Assembly: GCA_026182355.1 (NCBI GenBank) | Contig: JAPFBL010000552.1 | Location: 1-64,000, forward strand | DNA: 64,000 nucleotides | Reading direction: 5' to 3' | Source: Hermatobates lingyangjiaoensis | Lineage: Eukaryota; Arthropoda; Insecta; Hemiptera; Hermatobatidae | Position numbers and translations under genes: made by a program | The notes under the pieces: model-generated | What the model was told of the DNA's origin: nothing | Seen by the model: the letters and a program-made list of their open reading frames with translations, nothing else | The model's database searches: none | Part shown: piece by piece, positions 1-10,618 of the stretch | Layout: every line of letters begins with the position of its first letter | How positions within the stretch are numbered: the stretch's first letter is position 1

Positions 1-45
1 ATACCTAATTTTCCTTTAATATTATAACTTAGCTTATAACTATAA

Positions 46-210
46 GCCAGGTTAGCTCATTGGTTAAGTACTCGCCTCTGAACTGGTGGGTCCCTGGTTC
101 GATACCCACTCTGGTCCTCGATTTTATTGATTCATTTCGGAGGTGAATAAATCTAGAAGTCGTTCCTCGGACGAGATGTTAAACCGTCTGTCTCTTAGCC
201 TGTACGATGG
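46..210 (+). repeat. tRNA-derived SINE, copy a (5' part)
   Basis: A tRNA-like head carries an A-box-like TAGCTCATTGG and a B-box GGTTCGATACC at 96-106. The body contains a GGTGAATAAATC block and a GTTAAACCGTC block. It is cut off by the head of the next SINE, so the two are nested or tandem. It is called a SINE and not a tRNA gene because it continues into the same non-tRNA body as the other copies. Confidence 0.75.
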
Positions 211-480
211 GAGCCAGTCTAGCTCAGAGGTTACGTGCTCACCTCTGAACTGATAGAACCGGGGTACGATCCCCACCTGGCCCTCGATTTATTCACGCGG
301 GAGGTGAATAAATCTGAACCCGTCGTCCCCCGGAGAAGGAGATTAAAACGTCGGTCCCGAGCCTGTACGATGCCAGGTACTCGTTAAAGATCCCTGCTCT
401 AAATGCACTTGAGTTAAACAAAATTTAGGACTCCCACTTTGGAATCAATCTTCGTTGTGTGGTATCACAAAGGGCCAATG
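211..480 (+). repeat. tRNA-derived SINE, copy b
   Basis: A-box-like TAGCTCAGAGG and B-box-like GGGGTACGATCCCC at 261-274 are followed by the same body: GGTGAATAAATC, then a GTTAAA-type block, then GTACTCGTTAAAGATCCCT and a tail with TTTAGGACTCCCA. A second copy of the tail lies at about 537-600. Confidence 0.75.
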
Positions 481-663
481 CCTGGACTACGATGGTTCCC
501 TTGTGGGACTCCCACTGCAACCTAACCTAACCTAGCGTGTACGATATCAGGTACTCGTTAAAGATCCCTACTCTAAATACTAAATAGTGTTCAAAGTTAA
601 TTATTAAATTTCTAGTAAATCAACCTTGATGTTAGGACTTATAGAGAATACTCTGACAGTTCT

Positions 664-905
664 TCAGGTTAACTCATTGGTTAACGTACTCGCATCTGAA
701 CTGGTAGGTCCAGGGTTCGATACCCACCTGCCCTTCAATTGATTCACGCGGGAGGTAAATAAATCTGAGCACGTTGTCCCTCGGAGAGGACGTTAAACCG
801 TCCGTCCCGAAGTCTCTACGATGTCAGGTACTCGTTAAAGATCCCTACTCTAAATGCACTTGAGTTAGGCAAAGTTTAGGACTCCAACTGTAGAATCATC
901 GATCA
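664..905 (+). repeat. tRNA-derived SINE, copy c
   Basis: B-box GGTTCGATACC lies at 714-724. The body and tail (GTACTCGTTAAAGATCCCT, TTTAGGACTCC) match copies a and b. Confidence 0.75.
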
Positions 906-1144
906 AACAAAGAGACTGTAAGGACTGACATTTTCAACCTACTAGCGGATCAGTTTAAACTATTAAAAAAAAAAAAAAAAATGGTAGAGCAATCAGTTAT
1001 TGTGTTGTATTTACTCTAGAATATCATATCTATATTTCTTATTCGGGTCATCCAAATGCTTTATTTACTTTAAAATATAATCTACATAGTCCGAAGGGAG
1101 GGGAGTACAAATATAGCCATATGGAGGGATTTCAATAATTACAG

Positions 1145-3963
1145 ATATGAGACGACTGTTAGACCCTATGATTGTGAAATATAAAGTAGACAGTTGGTTA
1201 GTTATGTATATTGTTGATTTGTTTAGGGCATGTGGTGCCTGGATATGAGACGACGGTTAGACCCTTATGATTGTGAAATGTAAAGTAGACAGTTGGTTAG
1301 TTATGTATATTGTTGATTTGTTTAGGGCATGTGGGGCCTGGATATGAGACGAAGGTTAGACCCTTATGATTGTGAAATGTAAAGTAGACAGTTGGTTAGT
1401 TATGTATATTGTTGATTTGTTTAGGGCATGTGGGCCTGGATATGAGACGACGGTTAGACCCTTATGATTGTGAAATGTAAAGTAGACAGTTGGTTAGTTA
1501 TGTATATTGTTGATTTGTTTAGGGCATGTGGGGCCTGGATATGAGACGACGGTTAGACCCTTATGATTGTGAAATATAAAGTAGACAGTTGGTTAGTTAT
1601 GTATATTGTTGATTTGTTTAGGGCATGTGGTGCCTGGATATGAGACGACGGTTAGCCCTTATGATTGTGAAATGTAAAGTAGACAGTTGGTTGTTTGGTT
1701 ATTTGTTGATTTGTTTAGGGCATGTGGGCCTGGATATGAGACGACGGTTAGACCCTTATGATTGTGAAATGTAAAGTGACAGTTGGTTAGTTATGTTATT
1801 GTTGATTTGTTTAGGCATGTGGGGCCTGGATATGAGACGACGGTTAGACCCTTATGATTGTGAAAGTAAAGTAGACAGTTGGTTAGATGTATATTGTTGA
1901 TTTGTTTGGGCATGTGGTGCCTGGATATGAGACGAAGGTTAGACCCTTATGATTGTGAAATGTAAAGTAGACAGTTGGTTAGTTGTGTATATTGTTGATT
2001 TGTTTAGGGTATGTGGGGCCTGGATATGAGACGAAGGTTAGACCCTTATGATTGTGAAATGTAAAGTAAACAGTTAGTTAGTAATGTATATGTTGATTTG
2101 TTTAGGCATGTGGGGCCTGGATATGAGACGAAGGTTAGACCCTTATGATTGTGAAATGTAAAGTAAACAGTTATTAGTAAGTATATTGTTGATTTTTTAG
2201 GGCATGTGGGGCCTGGATATGAACGACGGTTAGACCCTTATGATTGTGAAATGTAAAGTAAACAGTTAGTTAGTAAGTATATTTTGATTTGTTTAGGGCA
2301 TGTGGGGCCTGGATATGAGACGAAGGTTAGACCCTTATGATTGTGAAATGTAAAGTAAACAGTTAGTTAGTAATGTATATTGTTGATTTGTTTAGGGCAT
2401 GTGGGGCCTGGATATGAGACGAAGGTTAGACCCTTATGATTGTGAAATGTAAAGTAAACAGTTAGTTAGTAATGTATATTGTTGATTTGTTTTAGGGCAT
2501 GTGGGGCCGGATATGAGACGAAGGTTAAGACCCTTATGATTGTGAAATGTAAAGTAAACAGTTAGTTAGTAATGTATATTGTTGATTTGTTTAGGGCATG
2601 TGGGGCCTGGATATGAGAAGAAGGTTAGACCCTTATGATTGTGAAATGTAAAGTAAACAGTTAGTTAGTAATGTATATTGTTGATTTGTTTAGGGCATGT
2701 GGGGCCTGGATATGAGACGAAGGTTAGACCCTTATGATTGTGAAATGTAAAGTAAACAGTTAGTTAGTAATGTATATTGTTGATTTGTTTAGGGCATGTG
2801 GGGCCTGGATATGAGACGAAGGTTAGACCCTTATGATTGTGAAATGTAAAGTAAACATTAGTTAGTAATGTATATTGTTGATTTGTTTAGGGCATGTGGG
2901 GCCTGGATATGAGACGAAGGTTAGACCCTTATGATTGTGAAATGTAAAGTAAACAGTTAGTTAGTAATGTATATTGTTGATTTGTTTAGGGCATGTGGGG
3001 CCTGGATATGAGACGAAGGTTAGACCCTTATGATTGTGAAATGTAAAGAAAACAGTTATTAGTAATGTATATTGTTGATTTGTTTAGGGATGTGGGGCCT
3101 GGATATGAGAAAGGTTAGACCCTTATGATTTGTGAAATTAAAGTAAACAGTTAGTTAGTAATGTATATTGTTGATTTGTTTAGGGCATGGGGGCCGGATA
3201 TGAGACGAAGGTTAGACCCTTATGATTGTGAAATGTAAAGTAAACAGTTAGTTAGTAATGTATATTGTTGATTTGTTTAGGGCATGTGGGGCCTGGATAT
3301 GAGACGAAGGTTAGACCTTATGATTGTGAAATGTAAAGTAAACAGTTAGTTAGTAAGTATATTGTTGATTTGTTTAGGGCATGTGGGGCCTGGATATGAG
3401 ACGAAGGTTAGACCTTATGATTGTGAAATGTAAAGTAAACATTAGTTAGTAATGTATATTGTTGATTTGTTTAGGGCATGTGGGGCCTGGATATGAGACG
3501 AAGGTTAGACCCTTATGATTGTGAAATGTAAAGTAAACAGTAGTTAGTAATGTATATTGTTGATTTGTTTAGGGCATGTGGGGCCTGGATATGAGACGAA
3601 GGTTAGACCCTTATGATTGTGAAATGTAAAGTAAACAGTTAGTTAGTAATGTATATTTTGATTTGTTTAGGGCATGTGGGGCCTGGATATGAGACGAAGG
3701 TTAGACCCTTATGATTGTGAAATGTAAAGTAAACAGTTAGTTAGTAATGTATATTGTTGATTTGTTTAGGGCATGTGGGGCCTGGATATGAGAAGAAGGT
3801 TAGACCCTTATGATTGTGAAATGTAAAGTAGTTAGTTAGTAATGTATATTGTTGATTTGTTTAGGGTATGTGGGGCCTGGATATGAGGCGAGGTTTAGAC
3901 CCTTATGATTGTGAAATGTAAAGTAGACAGTTGGTTAGTTGTGTATATTGTTGTTTTGTTTAG
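1145..3963 (+). repeat. ~98-bp minisatellite carrying a splice acceptor and exon start
   Basis: About 29 head-to-tail units of ~98 bp run directly into the sulfatase exon at 3964. Each unit holds a short intron-like part ending TTGATTTGTTTAG and then ~39 bp that match the beginning of the exon (GGCATGTGGGGCCTGGAT...). The translated exon-like part reads GMWGLDMRRRLDP, but continues to YDCEM and a stop, whereas the real exon continues LDPAWDLHG. Outer units carry GTAGACAGTTGGTTAG; inner units carry GTAAACAGTTAGTTAG, so two subtypes exist. Many 1-4 bp indels separate units. Confidence 0.95.
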
Positions 3964-4216
3964 GGTATGTGGGGCCTGGATATGAGACGAGGATTAGACC
4001 CTGCCTGGGACTTACATGGCCAATATTCAACTGACATCTATACCAACAGAGCCATCGATATTATTTCCAACCATACTGATCTGAATGTTCCACTCTTCTT
4101 GTATCTGGCTCATACTGCAGTTCATTCAGGCAATCCTTACAACCCGCTACCAGCTCCTGATCATATCGTCTCCCAGTTCTCCAATATCACCAACTATGAA
4201 AGAAACGCTTCGCTGG
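3964..4216 (+). CDS. ARSB-like: arylsulfatase B-like sulfatase, exon 1 of 7 in window
   Basis: Partial sulfatase of the N-acetylgalactosamine-4-sulfatase (arylsulfatase B) type, a lysosomal or secreted enzyme that removes sulfate from glycosaminoglycans. The exon starts after TTTAG at 3961-3963 and ends before the donor GTAACT at 4217; its last base joins CT of the next exon to make GCT. The peptide contains STDIYTNRAIDIISNH and LFLYLAHTAVH. The final His of that motif aligns with an active-site His of human ARSB. The formylglycine CxPxR motif must lie in exons upstream of the window. The seven exons sum to 1137 nt, an exact multiple of three ending in a stop. The oddity is the minisatellite directly upstream, which repeats this acceptor. 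Family assignment is strong; assignment to one orthologue among arthropod ARSB paralogues is not possible here. Confidence 0.9.
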
Positions 4217-4409
4217 GTAACTATCTTCCCCATATAGTGGTAATCAGTCATAATGTATAACCAATCAAGTCATATTAGCTATCAAACAGACTTAAATCTG
4301 ATAATAAGCCGATATTTCTCCAAAATAATAATCAAAAGTAGTAAATTTTTTTGGATCAAATCCTCAAAAAACCCAATTTGAATTTTAAGAATAAATAGTT
4401 GAGAAGCTA

Positions 4410-4884
4410 CGAGGGCGGTTTGATAAGTCCCTGACTTTTTGAATAAAACAAAAATTTTTCGGAAAAGAAACATTTTATTTTCTTTGATCGTGACTAGACA
4501 AGTGTGCACACATGCATTGTCTTACATGTGTGCACACATGCAGGTTACGACCACAATGGAACTCTGTAAACCACTTCTTAACCATTGAAATTGATGGTGC
4601 CGAGTCCCCGTAGTATTTATCAAGTCTTTCCTTAGTTTCAGTGATGGATTTTTTTACGTAAAAAGTAATGCTTAATCAGCACACGAAATTGACTTTTTTT
4701 CCATTTTCGTAAAAATACACGAAGTTGTCTGCTTTGAATGACTATCAAACACCAACTGAACGTGGTAGCTGGCTCATAATTAGATAGTTGTTTACTAATA
4801 GATTACAGATGACGGCAGCACTGTTGCATTTGGAGTAATTGCGCGAGAAATTCAAAAAGTCACTGACTTATCAATCTGCCCTAG
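4410..4884 (-). mobile_element. internally deleted mariner-like element
   Basis: It is flanked by TA on both sides (4408-4409 and 4885-4886). Imperfect ~30-bp terminal inverted repeats begin CKAGGGCRG and share TTGATAAGTC and TGACTTTTTGAAT. On the - strand the interior encodes a broken mariner transposase N-terminus recognisable by a YYGDSAPSISMVKKWFTEF segment (the helix-turn-helix region), with frameshifts and stops. The catalytic DD(E/D) domain is missing at this length (475 bp against ~1.3 kb for a full mariner), so it is non-autonomous. It lies in the intron between exons 1 and 2. Confidence 0.85.
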
Positions 4885-4929
4885 TATATTAAAAATTATT
4901 TTAATGCTTATAGAGAATTGATTTTCCAG

Positions 4930-5087
4930 CTATGTTGACCAAATTGGACTACTCCGTTGGCAAAGTTGTCCATACTCTGGAGAAGAAAGGCATGCTGAGC
5001 AATACAATAATAGTGTTCACTACAGACAACGGCGGCCCCAGTGCTGGCTTTGACTTCAACGCAGCATCCAACTGGCCCTTAAGAGGA
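4930..5087 (+). CDS. ARSB-like: arylsulfatase B-like sulfatase, exon 2 of 7
   Basis: The acceptor is TTTTCCAG at 4922-4929 and the donor is GTGAGT at 5088. It encodes MLTKLDYSVGKV followed by IIVFTTDNGG and NWPLRG. The D-N pair in TTDNGG corresponds to the calcium-binding Asp/Asn of human ARSB (D300, N301). It ends in phase 0, and the next exon resumes with the active-site Lys segment. Confidence 0.92.
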
Positions 5088-5759
5088 GTGAGTCAACAAA
5101 GTCACATATTTATTTCATTTTTTTATTAGTTTTTCTTTCAAGTTGTTTTATTTTTTCCAAAAAAAAATTTAGCCAAAATGATTACAGCTTAAAATTGTAA
5201 GCGTGCTTTATAAGTAGAAATAAAGTTCGTTGTAAAGCAAGTAAACTATGTCAACAAATATTAATCCTAAGGTAGTACAATCAGTTATTATTTAGTATAG
5301 CTGACTCAGCAAACTTCGTACCGCCCAATAGTCAGAATACTTTTAACTAAACTTAATTTAATATTTAAATATTAACATATAATAGCTAACCTGACAGACG
5401 CTGTCCTACCTTACTCATAAAAATTCAATTCAAACAGGAATAAAAACCAAGATAAAAAATATGGAGTGGCCTACACTCATATGGGCTATTAAGGCAACAT
5501 AATATCAAACTTGTTAACAACCAACTGATGTTTTGATTAGTCAAACACTTAGTTCGACAACCATCCATCAACAACCCATGGAATGCATCAGAAAGTGTGT
5601 TTTGACTGGGGTTAACTTTTTACATTTAACAATTTTCTAACGCCCACAATTATAAGGCTTACACCTTTTACTTGTTAGAGGGGTGGAGAATGTGGCTCAT
5701 TTATTATTTGGTAGCCTTTTTAGTAATGGCTAATCTACACTACCTGTTCATTCTACATT

Positions 5760-5987
5760 GAAAGCCCTAAATTTTGCCTAATTGAAGTGTATTTAGTGTA
5801 GGGACCTCTAATGAGTACTGGCATCCTACAGGCTTGGGAAGGACTGTTTAACATTCTTTCTGAAGCTTGACGAGCTGAGATTTATTTACCTCTCAAATGA
5901 ATAAATCGAGAGCCAGGTGGGTATCGAACCCTGGATCTACTAGTTCAGAGGCGAGCACGTTAACCATTGAGCTGATTTAGCCCCTAA
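5760..5987 (-). repeat. tRNA-derived SINE, copy d
   Basis: This is the reverse complement of the SINE at the window start. The B-box appears as GGGTATCGAACC near 5919-5930, and the tail (TAATGAGTACTGG-type block) lies at the left. It sits in intron 2 of the sulfatase gene. Confidence 0.75.
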
Positions 5988-6079
5988 TTCCCCAAAAAGT
6001 GACGTTTATTCACCTTTTATTGCTGTTCTAGGGTCGGAAATTGTGACTCGACAATTATAGTAATGGATGATTCACACTG

Positions 6080-6303
6080 CCTGTTGATTCTACATTGAAT
6101 GTCCTATATTTTGCCCAAATCAAGTGTATTTAGACTAGTGATCTTTACCAAGTACCAGACATTGAATAGGCTTAAGACCGACTGTTTAACGTCCTCTCAG
6201 AGAGACGACGTGCTCAGGTTATTTACCTCCCACTTGAGCAAAGCGAGATCCATGAGGGTATCGAAGCCCCGGAGTACATTAACTACTTTGCTAACCTGGT
6301 CCC
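6080..6303 (-). repeat. tRNA-derived SINE, copy e (diverged)
   Basis: Same layout as copy d, but the B-box is decayed (CTTCGATACCC on the - strand). The internal GAGAGGACGTTAAAC block and the tail are present. Only ~90 bp separate copies d and e, in the same orientation. Confidence 0.7.
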
Positions 6304-6390
6304 TAATACCCTACAAAGTGACATATACTCCCCATTGCTTTCGGTATAGGAGATCAAGTGAAGGATAAAAGACTGTTTCTTGTGTTACAG

Positions 6391-6530
6391 GTGAAGAACA
6401 CTTTGTGGGAAGGAGGCGTCCGAGGTGCAGGCTTCATTTGGTCATCCTCTTTAAAGCCAAAAGTCTCAAAGGAGATGATGCATGTTTCCGACTGGCTGCC
6501 GACCCTTCTGGCTGCCGTCAATGACAACAG
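6391..6530 (+). CDS. ARSB-like: arylsulfatase B-like sulfatase, exon 3 of 7
   Basis: The acceptor is TGTTACAG; the donor is GTCCCT at 6531, a weak donor chosen because AG joins A of the next exon to give an in-frame AGA. It encodes [15 protein letters not shown] and [13 protein letters not shown]. The Lys in VKNTLWEGG corresponds to the sulfate-contacting Lys of human ARSB (RKWSLWEGG). WEGGVRG and HVSDWLPT are strongly conserved sulfatase blocks. Confidence 0.9.
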
Positions 6531-6559
6531 GTCCCTTCTAAGTGTCTGAATCTACTTAA

Positions 6560-6655
6560 ACACATCAATCAAAGTCTTGTTTTCCCATTTTCTTATTGTG
6601 GTTTGATCATTGATTGTTATTTCACGTGTTGATGTGAAATCTTTATATATAGCTT
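6560..6655 (+). mobile_element. family-A hammerhead element, right-arm fragment
   Basis: It holds only the outer part of family A (CAAAGTCTTGTTTTCCCAT, TATTGTGGTTTGATCATTGA, TTCACGTG) and no ribozyme core. It runs into a TA/TATATA tract (6655-6728). Confidence 0.7.
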
Positions 6656-6728
6656 TATATATGTATATATAAAATTTTATATATTTAATTATATAATATA
6701 TATATATATATATATATAATATATATAT

Positions 6729-6866
6729 TGGGTTACTTGCCGTTGCGTCTACAACGTGCTTGGTTCCCATTCTCTTTTCTCTGAAGACGGATTACCCGAA
6801 AATTTGAGTCTGTAAGTGTGTTTCCCTACTTTGTGTGTTGCTCTTTGTTAATCTCGAACTCGTGTA
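6729..6866 (+). mobile_element. family-C hammerhead-like element, single arm
   Basis: The core CTGAAGA is at 6781-6787, followed by a short GG..CC hairpin and GAAAATTTGAGTC. One base before CTGAAGA is missing relative to the other family-C copies, which weakens stem I. It is bounded on both sides by TA tracts and lies in intron 3 in the sense orientation. Confidence 0.7.
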
Positions 6867-6920
6867 TATATATATATTATATATATATATTCAAGCCTTT
6901 GAATGTTAAGACGTTTTCAG

Positions 6921-7063
6921 AACTTTGGAAGGAATTGACGGAGTCAGCAGCTGGGATTTCATCGTGGGCGATAATCCATCGAGAAGGAAATCAGTATTGC
7001 ATAATATCGATGACATTTGGGGTAGTTCTGCCCTTACCACCGGCGACTGGAAGCTGGTCAAAG
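6921..7063 (+). CDS. ARSB-like: arylsulfatase B-like sulfatase, exon 4 of 7
   Basis: The acceptor is ACGTTTTCAG; the donor is GTAACT at 7064. It encodes LEGIDGVSSWDF, VLHNIDDIWG and TTGDWKLVKG, matching the ARSB blocks LDGFDVWKT, LLHNID and GNWKLLTG. The final G joins GT of exon 5. The intron before it is only ~390 bp and is largely filled with hammerhead-family DNA. Confidence 0.9.
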
Positions 7064-7189
7064 GTAACTTCTTGCTTTTTAACGCCTTTGATGAGATTTA
7101 TATGAACTTTACTCTGTCTTAGTTACCTCCTACATAGCTTTAACTATGCCATGTAGTTTAATTAGATTTATATATATGAGATATAAAGC

Positions 7190-7500
7190 CACAAGGAAAA
7201 AGGAAAACAATTTATATATATATTACTACTTCTTCCCGATGACGACGAATGTCGAAATAGCTTTGTGAGTCTTTTTTGTGTGTTTTTATCTGTTTTTCTC
7301 TTTCTTTTGTGAAATATATATATATAGTTATAAATTACACAAAGCACGACACAGAAAAAAGAATAAAAAAAAACACTTACAGAATTCAATATTTCAAACT
7401 GTTGTTCGTCATCAGAAGTAGACTAGAAGAGAGGACAAAGTGAGAGAGATCTCTCCACGTCGAAGGACGGAGCTCGAATATATATATATATATATTTATA
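7190..7500. mobile_element. family-D hammerhead-like elements, opposed pair
   Basis: A + strand copy near 7227-7262 (CGATGA, GACGAATGTC, GAAATAG) and a - strand copy near 7385-7425 (CTGATGA, a GAAC..GTTT hairpin, GAAATATT) flank a TA tract at 7313-7326. The + copy has CG where the core needs CT, so it is probably inactive; the - copy keeps CTGATGA and GAAA. Confidence 0.6.
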
Positions 7501-7596
7501 TAAAAGAAAATGTAAAACATAAATTAAAGCATATAAGACTCACTAGTATATTTCGACTGCCGTCGTCATTACGTAGAAGTAGTTCTGCGAGCAGCC

Positions 7597-7780
7597 ATGA
7601 TCAAACCACAATATGAAATGAGAAAAAAGTCTAAGATCTTTCAACCGTAACAAGCGGTCTTCGTTAGAGTTAAACGTAACTGAAGGAGACCACTTGTTAC
7701 GGTTGAAAGATCTTAGTCTTCTTTATTTCCCATTTCATATTGTGGTTTGGTCATTGACCGTTTTTTCACGTGTTATGTTA
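7597..7780. mobile_element. family-A hammerhead palindrome
   Basis: Two inverted arms begin ATGATCAAACCACAATATGA and end in its reverse complement, with hammerhead-like cores facing each other. The right arm keeps the hairpin and TTGAAAGATCTTAGTC, but the CTGACGA box is altered near the centre. It is bounded on the right by TA-rich DNA at 7790-7910. Confidence 0.7.
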
Positions 7781-7879
7781 TTTCTTGTTATATAATATAA
7801 TATAATATATTATATTATTATAAATATATATATATATATAATATAAATCCATGATAAACGATATATATATATATATATA

Positions 7880-7914
<35 letters not shown>

Positions 7915-7917
7915 TTG

Positions 7918-8250
7918 TCAAATTTTGGGAGCAGTCCTTCATTTAAGCATATTTCATTGAACAACTGACCGTTTTTGTGTCATTTTCTTCACCAGTTTTT
8001 CAAGGTTTCTGAATACCTTCTTCTTTCCTTCATCCAAACTTTTAATACCATCTCTAAGGACTCATTTTCTCTTTTTAATCACCCTGAAGATGACTGGAAG
8101 CCAGTCGAAACATGTCGGTACCCACTTAATTAACATTCTACATCGTTTGGATGAAGGAAAGAAGAAGGTATTCAGAAACCTTGAAAAACTGTTGAAGAAA
8201 ATGACATCAGTGAAATACGGTCAGGTGTTCAATGAAATATACATATATAT
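7918..8250. mobile_element. PLE N-terminal fragments head-to-head around hammerhead family F
   Basis: The left part, - strand, encodes an FNEICLNEGLLPKF-type stretch (a PLE N-terminal domain motif) that ends in a TA tract at 7860-7910. The right part, + strand (8130-8245), encodes a related KKVFRNLEKLLKKM stretch and also ends in TA. Between them at 8081-8119 is a hammerhead-like core: CTGAAGA, T, GACTGG-AAG-CCAGTC, GAAA, CATGTC, GGT. ACC before the core can pair with GGT after it. Confidence 0.7.
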
Positions 8251-8545
8251 AGTTCGATATAGACAAAGAAACATAGAGAAATCAAAAGAACACACTTACA
8301 GTCTCTAATTTTCGGTTTGAACCGTCTTCAGGAGAGATAAGAGAGGGAAACCAACCGCACTGGTTCAGAGACGGTTGGAGACCGTCTCCAACCGTCTCTG
8401 AACCAGTGCGCTTGGTTTCCCTCTTTATCTCCCTGAAGCGGTTCAAACCGAAAATTAGAGACTGTAAGTGTGTTCTTTTAATTTCTCTATGTTTCTTTGT
8501 CTATATTGAACTATATTTGTCCGTTTTGGATCGTATTTGCAAGGG
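8247..8545. mobile_element. family-B hammerhead palindrome
   Basis: Inverted arms meet near 8390. The left (-) arm keeps TCTC-CTGAAGA, the GGTTTGAACC-type hairpin and GAAAATTAGAGA. The right (+) arm reads CTGAAG-CGG, having lost the A9-equivalent. The right end carries GTCCGTTTTGGATCGTATTT at 8519-8538 and then, after a short spacer, (TA)n at 8554. Confidence 0.75.
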
Positions 8546-8767
8546 AAAAGTGTTTATATATATATATATATATATATAAGAAAAACAGTGTTATGGTATT
8601 ATGGCAGAGGAATGGTCCTCTCTTGGCTCAGGTAGAGACTACCTTTCTGGTTTTAAAGATGTACATAACAGCAAATTGATGGTAATTTTTTAAAACATTG
8701 TTAAGGAAAAGAAATATCTCTTTGATTCATTTACTAAAATCTAAGTGTTTTGTCTAACTTGCTTCAG

Positions 8768-8907
8768 GTGCAAACTACAATGGGTGGGACAAATGGTACG
8801 GCCCTTCAGGAAGGAACTCTGACCAACCTTATACCTTTAAGAGGATCGCTAACAGCCCTGCTGGTTTAGCTTTGCGAGCTATAGGCAAGCCTTTGTCTCA
8901 GACTGTG
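8768..8907 (+). CDS. ARSB-like: arylsulfatase B-like sulfatase, exon 5 of 7
   Basis: The acceptor is TTGCTTCAG; the donor is GTAAGC at 8908. It encodes ANYNGWDKWYGPSG, PYTFKRIANSPAGLALRAI and GKPLSQTV, the C-terminal region of ARSB-type sulfatases, which varies between paralogues. It starts in phase 1 (G|GT) and ends in phase 0. An identical exon copy lies at 25202-25341. Confidence 0.88.
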
Positions 8908-9564
8908 GTAAGCGTTTAGCTTCATAGTTATGTTTTGTAAACAGCTAACAGGCGTTTGGTGAGAAACTTTATATGAGAAACTTTGTCTCAAAATCTTCAA
9001 TGTAGAAGGAGGTCAGATAAACTATCTAACACATCCAGTGGCTATTGAAACAAAAACTATGTTCTCCTGTAGCACATTATATCCTAACATGAAATGTTTA
9101 GGAAAGTCTTTTCAAGATTTTTATGAATTTTTTTCGATGATGTCTGTGGGTGAATGGGTGGATGAGTATGTATCTAAAGTTTGTGGCCGTGCTACAGTAC
9201 AAAATCTTTGCTGGATCAAATTGATATTTTACTCGAAAATGGTCCTCATAGTCCAGATGAGCCCTATTGTTTAGTAGCAATAATGGGTGACGGAAAAGTC
9301 ACTTTTTTTGCCCAAAACCTGTTTTTAGACAATATTTTTTTTCTCCTAAACTAATAAATCTAGAGTCTTGACTCTAGAATTAGTTAATTAGTCATTAATT
9401 ACAATTAATTAACTCTTAGTTAAAGATTTCTGCCTTTAACTAAGAGTTCAGTTAAATTTAAGCCTTTAAGTTCAGTTTAAGGAAGAGGCCTTCAAAGATG
9501 CCTTTGAAATACAGTATATTACAAATACAGTATAACGTTTTTATAAACAACTATAATGTTTTTT

Positions 9565-9910
9565 ATAAAAATCTGGAATGGCCTACACTCAATTTTACTA
9601 TAAGTAACTTAATATCAAATTTCTTGAGTATATAACACATAACGTCTCATTTAAGCATAATGTAAACATCTAAATGGGATATGATTATTAGTCTTTCATT
9701 CCTGAAGTAGTACAGATAGTGATTGAAGGATATATCAATATATAAGCTTATTTTTTTACATCACACAGCTGATGCAAATAATTTCATTAATACAACTACA
9801 GCAGTAATAACACTTTTTGAAAAACCAACGTGAACATTTCTTGAAACGAAATATTCTCCTACAAGAGAACATGGCTTTTGTTCAAATAACCAGTGGATTT
9901 CTTACATCGT
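9565..9910 (+). repeat. dispersed repeat R1
   Basis: A block starting near TCTGGAATGGCCTACACT and containing TTAATATCAAATTTCTTG, TCATTTAAGCATAAT and TAGTCTTTCATTCCTGAA. Relatives occur at 25997-26345, 33865-34170, and on the - strand at 35600-35945 and 50275-50640. Short ends occur at 5460, 41575, 42695 and 43791. There is no coding potential. Its class is unknown. Confidence 0.8.
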
Positions 9911-10618
9911 TTACTTAACATCCTTCTACATTGAATATTAAAGTAAAATTTTCAAATTTAAAACAGGAAAATACCTTTTTTTCTCTGAAAAACATCATAA
10001 ACAGCGAAGAAAAAATGTTGTTTTATGATGATTTATAATTAAAGATGTACGATAATTACATTTATTAATCTCCAAACGAAAGATTTCAATTTTGAATTAT
10101 CTTTTACATTTTTGGTCTTTTATAGAATTATTATACTGGGAATATTATGGCTTCTTACAAAAATAAAATAGGACGTCCATCCTATTCCCAGTCAATTGTA
10201 CCATTGACACTCACTCTTAGGCTCGTAATCTCTTCCTTATTTTATTTTATTTTTATTTTATACTATATTTACTTAGCACTATAGATTACTCTCTGATGAC
10301 ATTGTATTTTTTAGTTAATGCCTGAGGAAGAACACTAAGTGTTTATACGATTAAATTTTTATATGTGGAGACAATTTCATTAGCTTTTTACCCTACAATA
10401 TGAAATTATACAAACTAAAATAAAATAAATCAAAATAATACCTTTACTGAGATTTCATCACGCAGAGTCAGTAATCACTGAAGAGTGAAGTGAGAACAAA
10501 ATAGTTGAACTGGTACCACTTCAACAGGACTGTTATGGCAGAGAGACATGAGCTAGAAGTTCTCAGACCTGCCAAAGACCCGGAATTAAATTCATGCATT
10601 TTGTCATTACCACAGAGG

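Noticed and set aside
524..537. Telomere-like CCTAA repeats
   Set aside because: Only about three units inside a SINE-like region; too short to mean a telomere.
46..724. Functional tRNA genes
   Set aside because: A and B boxes are present, but the cloverleaf is not convincing and the sequence continues into a common SINE body.
1145..3963. Regularly spaced repeats as a CRISPR array
   Set aside because: Units are ~98 bp with no unique spacers and match a eukaryotic exon start; this is a minisatellite.
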